From the NCBI GenBank assembly GCA_037157565.1, contig JAZHRO010000014.1, positions 98,673,501 through 98,737,500 of the forward strand: a stretch of DNA of 64,000 nt. Reading direction: 5' to 3'. Of this stretch, positions 23,248 to 33,504 are shown piece by piece. The first letter of the stretch is position 1. Every line of letters starts with the position of its first letter. The DNA comes from Thalassia testudinum. Its lineage: Eukaryota; Streptophyta; Magnoliopsida; Alismatales; Hydrocharitaceae. A model generated the notes under the pieces. It did no database searches. It worked only from the letters and a program-made list of their open reading frames with translations, and had not been told where the DNA came from. Made by a program: the position numbers and the translations under genes.

Positions 23248-25426
23248 TGTTTGCACTGCAAAAATACACCTGCAATTGTGCCGTCTTGTGCTATTTCCTA
23301 GCATTACCAGTGCATATTAGGGTTCCATAGTCGCATTTGTAAAAATGTATGCATGCATGCATTCAATTGAGAGGGGAGGAGAGTGAAATAAATGGCCTCG
23401 CAATTCACGTTTTCCTTAAGTGCTGCTTCACAAAATTTCCATCTTCATTTTTCATTTCTTTTTGATTTTTAAAACTCTTCCCGTGGCTGCATGGAACATC
23501 CTCTTCTTCGTGCCATGTCCTGCTCCCCCTCTCCCTGCCAGCCCTGCAGCCACATGCACGTGATCTCCCTGCCAAGCCATGCATGAGCCATGCACAGCCA
23601 GGGCATGGCTATGCATGCTCTCCTCTTCTTTAAAAAGAGAGGGTGGTTTCTTCTTTGAAGGGAGTCCTGGTCCTCCACTTCAAAAATCCAACTGCAGCTT
23701 CTCCAGGCCACCGTCCCCTCCCCTCTCCCTCCATACGTAGGACCTCCTCCTCAGAGGAGTCACTCTGCAGGTAGGAGTCTTCACTGTGGTGCACACCCAC
23801 CACTATGAAACCACCACCGCCCAGCTCATCAAGAGCCAGTGGGCGTGGTGGCCTTCTTCCCTATTTCACTTTCCAGCCATTCTAGCCATTGGAGCAGGAG
23901 CTTCAAGCTTTGAAGCTCAAAGCTCCGCACGCAGCAGTAGCAGGAAGGCGGTAGCAGAAGCAATGCAGCAGCAGCCGCCCAGCCCTTTCAGTGCACGCCA
24001 GCAGGCCGTCCTCACCTCCAGCGCGCACCTGCAGGTGCCCTCACCTCCCGCTTCTTTGCACTGCACTCGCCTTCCCGCCTGCAGTCGGCCACCGCACACC
24101 CCTACAGCAGCCGACCAAGCTTCAACGCGCCCGCCAGCCAACACCCGCAAGCACTACGCAAGCAGTAGGTCGCCCTCGCCCTCCAATGTGCACGCCAGCA
24201 GCCCCCTCCGCTTGCTCTATCGTGACGTCTCGCCCGCAAGCCAGCAGCCAGAGCCACTCTTCTGCGTACGCGCCAAGCCATCCGCACTCACAGCACCTGT
24301 AGCAAGTGATCGCGTGGCTTGGCCATATGCTGTAGCCACTATTCACACCAGTCTGTGAAACACTGTGGCTACAGTGGGGTGACCGGTAAGCTTCTCACTT
24401 ATCCGATCACCCGGCGCGCTGCTACCGGCCACAGCCCGCTCCCGTGTCCAGCCCCGTGCCCGTTCCAGCGCCTGCCCACGCGTCTATGTGCAGCCACGTC
24501 ACCCGCGCATGCCTGCTTCGGCCGCTCTTTTCTTCAGCGCCTGCTCTTCACGCAGCGTGGTGCGCTGCGGCCTCTTCTCCTCCGCACGCTTACTCACCCC
24601 AGCGTGCTCCTCTCTGCACGCATACATGCCTGCGCGTGCGCGCGTGGACTCCGGACGGCGCTTGGAAGCCTCAGAAGACTTAACTCGCGCATCTTCACTC
24701 CAGCAGTAAGTGTGCAGTAGCTCTCTCTCACAACACTCTCTCACTCTCTTTACTGACACTTACACACCTACACTCACCCTTTCATACACACACACTCACC
24801 TATGCACTATTATATACATATATATATATATATATATACGTATACATATATTTATATACATATATACATATATATATATACTTGTATCTATATATATAGT
24901 AGTATTTATATAACTAAGTATTAGTATACATATATATATATATATATATACATATATCCATATATATATATTAGTACTTATATAACTATGTATTAGTCTA
25001 AATATATATATCTATATACTTATATATATATATATATATACGCATATATACTTACATATATACATATATTTATATACATATATACATATATATATATATA
25101 CTTATATCTATATATATATATATTATTACCTATATAACTACGTATAACTATAGATACATATATACATATATATATATACACATATATACACACCTACTTA
25201 TACATATATATATATGTACATAAATATACATACTTATATACATATCTATCTATATAACTATATATACATATATATATATATATACACACACATATCTATC
25301 TACATATATCTATATACATATATTACTATACATATATATATGTATGTTTACATCTATATAGTTATATATACATACTTATACATATATATATATATAGATC
25401 TATACATATATCTATCTATACATAAT

Positions 25427-25462
<36 letters not shown>

Positions 25463-26268
25463 CATATACATATATATATGCACATATATATAATATATAA
25501 ATACATATATTCCTATATATTTATAACCATATGCATATATATACATATAGATATATTTACATATATACATATATATATTTTCATATTACTTACTATACGT
25601 GGTATCTTGGGAATATCTGCACCAGTTGCTGATATTCCCCGATACACATGTACAAAAAGCATGTTCGCATTCTTCTTCTACCAATCCACCTTACACGCTG
25701 CACCTCGTCCTGTTGGTTGCGTCTTTCTAGATGACGACCGACTCGATACAGTGCTACACTCCATCTCCGTCTCCACCCCCACCCCTTTATACATATATAA
25801 TATATACCTATATATATATACTATATTTACTTTATTTCTGCTTCTCTTTCATGCCAATAAAAAGAAAAATATATATATGTAAAAGAGAAAAGATAATCCT
25901 TGACTTGCAGGTACTCCGTCTTGCGAATAGCAAGACCCGTTTTGGAACCCTGATTTGGCTCAAGGCCAAGAACCTAATTTTGAGGGTGTGCCTCAAGGAC
26001 CAAGATTATCAGAAAAGAATCTAAATAGAAAAACACCAAAAACACAATAAACGAACGGAAGAGATTCGTTGTAGGAAAGGCGTAGAAACTTGACTTGTAA
26101 CCCCACTTCCCTAAGTTCTACCCTGGGCCTAAAAGTGACCAAGATAAAATCAAGTAGGCCAGGTTAAAAATTTTGTAAAGAGATGGCTAGGTCTGATATA
26201 AGTTAACCACTATACACCCTTCAACGATAAAATCACCATATTAACAACCTAATCGGGTCCGACCAACA
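23248..26268 (+). mobile_element. F 3' LTR
   Basis: 3,021 bp, collinear with 14474-17468. It carries the same TGCATGCA tract, C-rich segment, hairpin pair, AT tract (24800-25585) and U5 end with CCACTATAC (26207-26215). It is followed by ATGGG, the right copy of the target duplication, and then by E pol sequence. Confidence 0.9.
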
Positions 26269-29200
26269 ATGGGCCAGTCCACTTGGACTTGAGCTTCCCC
26301 GTGAATAGTTTCAGTCGTGAATCAAATAACCAGACTCGTTGGTTTGGCGTGAATACTTTCCTCTGGATGTGGCAGTCGTGAAAGGCCTTGGTCTTGTCCT
26401 TGTATATTAATGCATTCTCATAGGCCTCACACTGGATTTCTTCTAATTCGCTGAGCTGGAGTTTCTGTTCTTGACCTCTTGCATCGAGGTCGAGGTTGCA
26501 TTTTCGCACCGCCCAAAAGGCACGATGTTCCAGCTCTACAGGAAGGTGACAGGCCTTGCCATATACCATGCGATATGTTGACATTTCGAGTGGGGCCTTG
26601 TATGTTGTCCGGTATGCCTAGAGTGCACCGATTAATTTGTCGGATTAGTCCTTCCTGTCTGGTCTAACCGTCTTCTGGAGAATCAACTTGATTTGACGGT
26701 TAGACACTTCAGCCTGCCCATTGGTCTATGGGTGATATGGGGTGGCTATGCGGTAATGTACCCCATATTTCTTTAGCAACGGCCTGAAATGGGCATGGAT
26801 GAAGTGGCTTCCTCATCGCTAATTAGAGCGCGGGGTATTCTGAATCTCGAGAAAATATTTTGCCGTATGAAAGAAATGACGGTCTTGTGGTCATCCTGTC
26901 TCGCCGGGATGGCCTCGACCCACTTCGAGACATAATCAACGGTTAGCAATATGTACTCGAAGCCATGCGAGTTGGGAAAAAGGCCCATAAAATAGATGCC
27001 CCAGATGTCGAACACTTCTACGACCATGATGGGTTGGAGTGGCATCATGTCTCTCCTGGTCATAGAACCGATCGACTGACATCGTTTGCAGCATTGGGCA
27101 TAATCGTGTGTATCTCTGAAGATGGTTGGCTAGAAAAATCCCGACTGAAAAATTTTTGCAACGGTTTTCCATCCGGAGAAATGGCCACCACACGAACTAT
27201 TGTGGTAGAAAGATAACACACTGGGGATCTCAGAGTCTGGGATGCATCTACGAATAATCTGATCCGCTTCAATGTGGAAGAGCAGTGGGTCATCCCAGAT
27301 ATAGTATTTGGCTTCTGCAATGAATTTGAGTTTCTGGTTTTCGGATAGGTTTGCGGGAATTTTTCTTGCGGCAAGGTAGTTCGCGAAATCTGCATACCAG
27401 GGGAACTCAACAGAATGAATTGCCAAAAGTGATTCATCCGAAAATTGTTCATGGATAGGCAGGGAATAAGGAATGTGGTCTGGGTCCATTCTGGATAGGT
27501 GATCCGCCACAAAATTTTATTTTCCGGCTTTGTCATGGATCTCGATATCAAATTCCTACAATAGAAGGATCCATCTAATGAGTCATGGTTTGGTATCCTT
27601 CTTTGCCAACAAGTGCCGGAGGGCGGAGTGGTCAGTGAAAATGATGACCTTGGATCCAAATAAATATGATCTGAATTTCTCCAACCCGAATACTACTGCT
27701 AGCAGTTCTTTTTCGGTAATAGTATAGTTGCGCTGAGCCTCATTCAGTGTCTTGCTAGCATAGTATATGACAAAGGGTTGTTTCTCCCGACGCTGGCCTA
27801 AAACAGCACCGACGGCAAAATCAGAAGCGTCGCACATCATTTTGAAATCAAGTGACCAATCGGGTGGTTGGAGAATCGGGGAGTCGGAAACAGTGCTTTG
27901 TAAAGTCTTGAAGGCGCTGAGACACGAGGTATCAAATTCAAATGGGACATCGGTGACTAGGAGATTCGTCAAATGCCGTCCAATTTTTGAAAAATCGCGT
28001 ATAAATCTCCGATAGAAGCCGACGTGACCCAAGAATGATCTGATCTGCTTCACCGAGCTAGGTAGCGGTAAGTGGGAGATAATCTCTGATTTATCCCAGT
28101 CGACCTCGAGTCCATTTTTAGAGATCCTGTGCCCTAGTATTATGCCATCCCTCACCATGAAATGGCTTTTCTCCCAGGATAGTACTAGGTTTACCTCAAT
28201 ACATCATTTCAAGATCTTGGTGAGGTTGTCAAGACAAGATGCGAAATCATCTCCGAAAATAGAGAAATCATCCATGAATACCTCCACACAATCCCCTGTC
28301 ATGTCAGAGAAGATAGCCATCATACAATGCTGAAGTGTCGCTGGTGCGTTGTAGAGGCCAAAGGGCATCCGCCTGAAGGTGAATGTTCCAAAGGGGCATG
28401 TGAATGTGATCTTGTCCTGATCTTCCAGGCTAATTGCTACCTGATTATACCCAGAGTATCCATCCAGAAAGCAGAAGAAACTGCATCCGGCTACCCGTTC
28501 CAAGATCTGATTGATGAACGGCAAAGGAAAGTGATCCTTCTAGGTAGCCGTGTTTAGTTTCCTGTAGTCAATGCAGACCTGCTAAGATGTCATAGTGTGG
28601 GTCAGGATGGATTCTCCCTTATCATTTTTTATGACGGTGAGTCCTGCTTTCTTGGGCACTATCTGAATCGGACTCACCCACTGGCTGTCTGAGATTGGAT
28701 ATACAATGCCTGCATCTAGCCATTTGATGATCTCCTTCTTAACAACCTCTAGCATATTCGGGTTTAGCCTTCTTTGAGGTTGTCTTGAAGGTTTCACCCC
28801 CTCATTCGTGTAAATGTGATGAGTGCAATACGAGGGGCGAATACCGCGGAGATCAGCAACACTCCACCCGATAGCAACCCTATGGTCATGAAGTGTAGAA
28901 ATTAATTGATGCACCTATTCTTGGGTTAAGTGGGCAATGATAATGACTGGATATGTCTCACTTTCGCCCAAGAATACGTACTTGAGTGAGACAGGTAAGG
29001 GCTTCAATTCAATTACGAGTGGGTCAGAATCAGAACTGAGAGTGGGAGGAGCAGAATCGAAGGTGGGAATCTGCTGATCCATGTACACATGAATTCCCGC
29101 TGAGTCGCTCCCTCTGAATCAGTTGTGACTACGTTAACGGGAAACCCATTAGCTATAGTCACGTCTTCCTGTAATAACAGGGGCGATTCAGTAATATATG

Positions 29201-29269
29201 GATCAAGATAGTTGGATTCAGGGGTGCTGTGATCAGAAGCATGAAACGCTGTGGGCAACCAGGTTTTAT
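26269..29269 (-). pseudogene. E pol: RT, RNase H, integrase (decayed, 5' part missing)
   Basis: Minus strand order is as follows. A linker after protease (LELKPLP-type) comes first. RT covers about 28914-28000, with GIRPSYCTHHIY, FFCFLDGYSGYNQVA and FMDDFSIFG at 28252-28278. RNase H has MMCDASDFAVGAVLGQ, TEKELLAVVF and FTDHSALRHLL. Integrase has the GGHF and CKRCQ zinc-site remnants. The first catalytic Asp is replaced by Tyr (GIYFMG, codon 26992-26994), and a frameshift follows ISDEE. The frame carries many stops. Gag and most of protease are not upstream; the inverted composite begins at 29270. The 3' end continues at 14473 beyond the inserted F. Confidence 0.85.
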
Positions 29270-29277
29270 TGTTATAG

Positions 29278-29290
29278 CGTTGTAGTATAG
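29278..29290 (-). other. L LTR U5-tail segment complementary to tRNA-Asp
   Basis: Plus strand CGTTGTAGTATAG is identical to nucleotides 3-15 of plant tRNA-Asp. The transcript (minus) carries the perfect complement, 8 nt from the LTR end. Confidence 0.6.
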
Positions 29291-29742
29291 CCAGTTATTG
29301 CCAACATTTCAAATATAAATTTTTTTACTCGGAAAATAAAAGAGTTCCCGAGGTCGAACTCAGGGAGCAAGTTATATTCTAGAGATATACATGTTTCTTT
29401 TACAAAAATAAAGAAAGAGAGAGAGAAAGAATTTGTTGTCTTCTTTTCTCTTTGTTTTCTCCTCGTCTCAGATCTTCTTCTTTGTCTGTAGAGGTGATGT
29501 TCTTCTTCTGCAGTGGTGATGCTCTTCTTCTTCTTCCAGCTGTTCCTGCTCTTCCTTTTTCTTCTGTCTTTCTTCAGATCTTCTTCTTTCTTCTTTGTTT
29601 TTCTTCTTTCGGTTCTTCCCTTGTTCTTTTGTGTTCTCCTCTGCCTCGCCTTCTTCTGTTGTTCTTCAGATCTCCTTCTTTCTTCTTTTCTTTTTCCAGT
29701 CAGGACGTCGCCCCTCCTTCTTTCTTCTTTTCCCTTCAGGAC

Positions 29743-29768
29743 GTCGTCTGATTTCCAAATCAGACGAC
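29743..29768 (-). repeat. L LTR hairpin, GTCGTCTGATTT/AAATCAGACGAC
   Basis: Twelve perfect base pairs around a 2-nt centre. The stem differs from that at 48873-48898 (GACGTCTGAT) at paired positions while pairing is kept. Confidence 0.65.
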
Positions 29769-30135
29769 TTAAACTGCCTGTTGCTACAGTGTCTCCCTCA
29801 GCTTCCTTCTTCTTCCGCGGTCCTTCTTCTTCACCTGTGCCTGCACACTTCAGAGCTTACGTCAGAGGACAAAACCTACTCTACCCTCTCCCGTCGCGTC
29901 TCTCTCTCTCTGAAACCACTCTTGGGAAAGCTCTCCCAGAGCTGCCGGATAATCGGGTTCGGGTCGCGCCCGGGTCCAGGCCCACCGGCGTGCGTGGTGG
30001 GCGAGGAGTGCAGGTCAGTCTAAGTCGGGTCGGGTCAGGTCCGCGGGGCGTGAGCGCGGACGAGACCGGGTAACCGGGCGGGTGAAGGGGACCTCACCCC
30101 GTGTGCTGAGGCAGTAAGGCTAATGCACAAAATCA

Positions 30136-30178
30136 ATTTAAACAGTGAAAAGGTTGTGAGGCTTACCGATGTGGGACT
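30136..30178 (-). promoter_or_regulatory. L LTR promoter: USE plus TATA-like box
   Basis: Minus strand AGTCCCACATCG (30178-30167) is the plant snRNA upstream element (RTCCCACATCG). It is followed after exactly 24 nt by TTTAAAT (30142-30136). Confidence 0.65.
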
Positions 30179-30429
30179 AAACGGAGACCTCTCCTCGTGT
30201 GCGCCTGCTGGGAGACCGCGGCCTAGCTTCTGCAGCTGCGGCTTCTATTTGCGTAGGTTGCTGGCTGGCTGCCTTCGCAAGACTCCCCGTAATCCGCAGC
30301 AGTTGGAGACCTGGAGTCCTCAAGCTTGGAGCGCGGGAGAAGCTGCTTCAATGTGCGTTAATGGCGGTCGAACCTCAAAACCTGTCGGACACGAATATGG
30401 CCTCTCGGCCTGATCAAACCACTGGGGAA

Positions 30430-30452
30430 CCTTCGCCGTGGCACGGCGAAGG
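30430..30452. repeat. Near-perfect 23-nt palindrome in L LTR
   Basis: CCTTCGCCGTG and CACGGCGAAGG around a single base. The right arm LTR has the same at 45697-45719. The P1 LTRs keep only a CpG-decayed version (about 640-665). Confidence 0.6.
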
Positions 30453-32001
30453 TGTGGAGCTGCGCGGCAAGCCGCAAGGTGGTGTCTGGCGGCAGCCCTA
30501 GGTTGGACTGCAACCGGAGGAATGGGTTTGTTCGGGGGAGCGTTACGGAGGTGTGGAGTGGCAGTGGAGGGGTGGGGGGTGCTCAGTGTGATGAGGCGGA
30601 GGTTCGGTGAGGGTCGGCGAGGTGTGTGAGGTTGTGGAGCGATGGGAACATCTCGCCGGAGGGTGGCCGGAGACGAAGGGGGTGACGATGGTCAGGGTCG
30701 GTCGAGGGCTTAATTGAACAAATTGAAACCGGGGAAAGAAAGAGGAGAGGAAGGGAAGTAGTTCTAACTTACTTGCAGGGACGAAGGGGGAGCAGTAGGG
30801 CAACAGTCGTATCGACTGTCGCCAGAGAAGAAGATGCTCAGGGAAAGGGGCGGCGGCGAGCAGAGAGCCGGAGAGGCGCCAGCTGGGTACGGCATGGCGC
30901 GGGAAGAGCAGGGGAGGAAGTCTCTGCTGCTGGTATTGCGGCAGAGCGAAGAGGAAGAGGGGGAGGAACCGCCGGAGCTGGTGAGCGTCTGCCGGAGAGA
31001 GAAGAGAGGAAAGTTGGGGGTTTTCTCCGTCAGATCCGAGCTGCCCCGGTCTGTCGAGCAACGGGGGGTATTTATAGGGATCAAAACAGGGAGGGAGGCG
31101 GAGGGAGACGACGTGTCTCCCTCACCGGATGATGGCCGGAGAGGAAAACCCATACCGTCCGTGCGTTCGCACGCCGATATGGTGGGCTACAGCGACCACG
31201 GGGGTGTCCCTGCGACGGCTGACAACGCAGGGCACCCCCGGTTTACTTGCCAGGCTTTCCCCCTCACCATGCGCGGCGCCATGCTCCGCGCAAGGTCGCC
31301 GGAGCATGGTGCTGGCCGGTTTTGCAGGGGGGACCTGAATGCAAAGAACGAAGGAGAGTTAGGGGCCAAAATGCGACGGTTCAAAAGTTGAGGGCCAAAA
31401 AGTAAATATATGAGGACCAAAGTGTAAAGTCGGTCAAGGAGGTTTCTTCTTAGGCTCAAGTTTTTATACATGATTAATTAGGACCTAAGGAATCTGATGG
31501 TGAATTTTATTTCTATATTAAACCTTGTTTGACCGGTCAATTTATGCGAAAACCCAGATTAAGTTATTAATTGGGCATGGTTCTCAATGTAGGTCAAAAT
31601 GGGTTCTGAAGGCCAAATTGAAGGTTCTAAACCCTAGAGATTATTTTTCTATGAATTTTAGAGGGTTTATTCTATTTTTACTTTGCCTCGAACCTCGTGA
31701 ATTGAAGTGGGTTGTTTTAGGGTTACAGATTATCATTTAGTTCCTTGGAATTGCTGTAGCCCTTGCTAGATCATCTCATTCCACTTTTATTCTTATTAAG
31801 TTGCTTTGACCTATGTTTGGACCCTGAATTACCCTGTATGCAGATTATACTGGTAAAATTGCATTTTTACCCCTTATGACTTGTTTTCTCCTTAAACTCA
31901 GAATTCTCTGAGTTAAGCCTTTCCTTGAGTTATGTAGGAGCTTTTATCCTTTGTATTGGGTCAAAATGAGCTAGTTATGGCTCATGATGAGGTTCTCATC
32001 A

Positions 32002-32013
32002 TACCCCCATGCC
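32002..32013 (-). other. L 3' polypurine tract
   Basis: Minus strand GGCATGGGGGTA immediately before the LTR. Confidence 0.85.
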
Positions 32014-33274
32014 TAGCTTTTGCTAGTCCCTTAGCAAAAACTTAAGGTTTCAACCCTTGTTCTAGACCATGAAGTTCTTAATAGATTTAGATAAGTGCTT
32101 TTTTATTTGAGCTTAGATTAGGTTAGAATGCTGACCATAGGCCTAAAAGGTACTCTAGTACCAATCAAGATCCAAATCTGTCTAGCCTTAGCCTCAGTCT
32201 CTAGCAAAGGTTTTTAAGGTCCACAAGAACTAACCTAAGGTTTATTGGACTTTGTGGTTAAAGCACCCGTGCTTGAAATGATTTTAGCCCTGGCTCAGTT
32301 CGCAGTGCGTTTGTAAGAGAGAGATAGAAAGTTTTTCTGTTTGGAGAGTTTTCTCTCTCTTTTTCTTTTTAGTTCTAGCCTAGGATTGGCTTTTCAACAC
32401 GGTCTGTATCAGATTCCTTGTTCCCATCATCAATCCTCAAGGGTTCCTGGCGATCGATGCTTCGAGATAGCACCGCCCATGGCAACCCCCGGAACCCTGG
32501 CTATTGAGATTTCGAGATAATCCCATCCATGGTGTTCCGTGGCCGAATCCAGACCCTGGCAATTGACACTTCGAGATAATGCCATCCATGGAATCTGAAC
32601 CAGCAGAGTGCTTACATGCCCCCAGTAGGATATGTAAATATCCTAAGAGACAAGCACCGAGGAGATGATATTTTGTTACGCATCTTCGAGGGGATTTCCT
32701 GCCTCTCCGCACTGGGAACTCGTCCAAATCAACTTGTGTTGATCGGCCGCTCCTATTCTAGGTGTTCTTTTCAGAATTTTGCGATGCTTCTGCGTGATTC
32801 TGATTTTTACGCTTACTGAACCAGGCTGTGTGTGAGGTTAGGGTGCTTAGGTTACTGAGTCCCGTAAACCAAAAATTAGTTAACGAGGCCAAATACTCCC
32901 TAAGCCTTAGACCTAATACTTCAGCTTTTCATTTTCCTCAACCTCTTGAGGAGTGTCCAGATCTTAATGGGTACTAAGAGTCTATTCAAGAATGCCTAAG
33001 GTTTGCATTCTTACTAATCTCATTGTGCACTTTTCAGTTATTTTCTTGAATGAGGTCTAGAACTTAGGTTAATTCCTTAGTTCCTTACTAATGACTATCA
33101 CCTTTTCTTATAATTTTGTGCTCCTTTTTCATTTTGTTTCTTTTCTCCTTCACAAAATTTCCTTCTCCTCTTTTCCTCTTATTCTTTTTTGAAAAATTTT
33201 TAATTTTTATGGTGTTTTTGGCATATGTGAATTTTTTTGTTTGAAACCTTTTCTTACAAGTTTTTGTACTTTCC
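32014..33274 (-). other. L 3' noncoding region with conserved block
   Basis: 1.26 kb without a credible gene. A threefold repeat (32446-32591) and the stem AGGATAT/ATATCCT (32627-32644), next to GGGGGCATGTAAG, are shared with P1, B and H. Short frames reading M-x-G-x-I-S-K-x-x-x-P-G repeat in step with the units, but they contain stops in some copies. Confidence 0.7.
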
Positions 33275-33307
33275 TACCCCCCCATGCCTAAGATTTGCAA
33301 TGTCCTC
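33275..33307 (-). other. L internal purine tract with GAGGACA box
   Basis: Minus strand GAGGACATTGCAAATC, then TTAGGCATGGGGGGGTA, about 200 nt after the ORF-X stop. Identical in B at 42844-42876. Confidence 0.7.
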
Positions 33308-33504
33308 ATTGTAACCTAGGGGTTTTTATTCAACTAAGTTCATACATTAGGATAGCTGTTTTGATGAATCTCAGATGCAAGCACCTGAGGTGGAGTCGGC
33401 TGTCCTAAAGTGTGAACTTCAAGTGCAAAAAGCTGTCAGAACAAGTTTCAGGTTTTCAAAGAGAATGACGGGCTGCCTCCCTTTGAGCGCTAAATTTGAT
33501 GCCT

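Larger units (their letters stand above)
14474..26268 (+). mobile_element. F: complete LTR element coding gag and protease only
   Basis: 11,795 bp: 5' LTR, tRNA-Asp-type primer site, leader, gag-protease frame, internal purine tract, 3' noncoding region, purine tract, 3' LTR, and a flanking 5-bp duplication. There is no RT, RNase H or integrase, so it needs another element for transposition. The protease-proximal linker (VPLLEAIDHIPTVARFF) is close to that of its host E (VPLLEAIDHIPAVARFF), so an E-like element is a likely helper. The two LTRs show visible differences throughout, so the insertion is not very recent. Confidence 0.9.
29270..32001 (-). mobile_element. L 3' LTR (left outer arm)
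   Basis: 2,732 bp on the minus strand, TGATGAGAACC at 32001 to CTATAACA at 29270. By eye it is about 94-95% identical to the right arm LTR in the parts compared, and much less similar to the P1 LTRs. CpG-rich U3 and R parts hold strong inverted repeats, for example 30430-30452 (CCTTCGCCGTG arms). Long plus-strand ORFs such as 29513-30073 are low-complexity artefacts of C/T-rich sequence. Confidence 0.85.

Noticed and set aside
29276..29290. A tRNA-Asp gene or tRNA-derived SINE
   Set aside because: Only the 5' 13 nucleotides match, in an LTR U5 context. There is no anticodon arm, and the B-box-like TTCGACC lies on the other strand.
29452..30073. Phe/Leu/Ser-rich ORFs and similar at 6897-7235 and 46559-46848
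   Set aside because: Products of pyrimidine-rich LTR sequence; mirror copies exist in the opposite arm.
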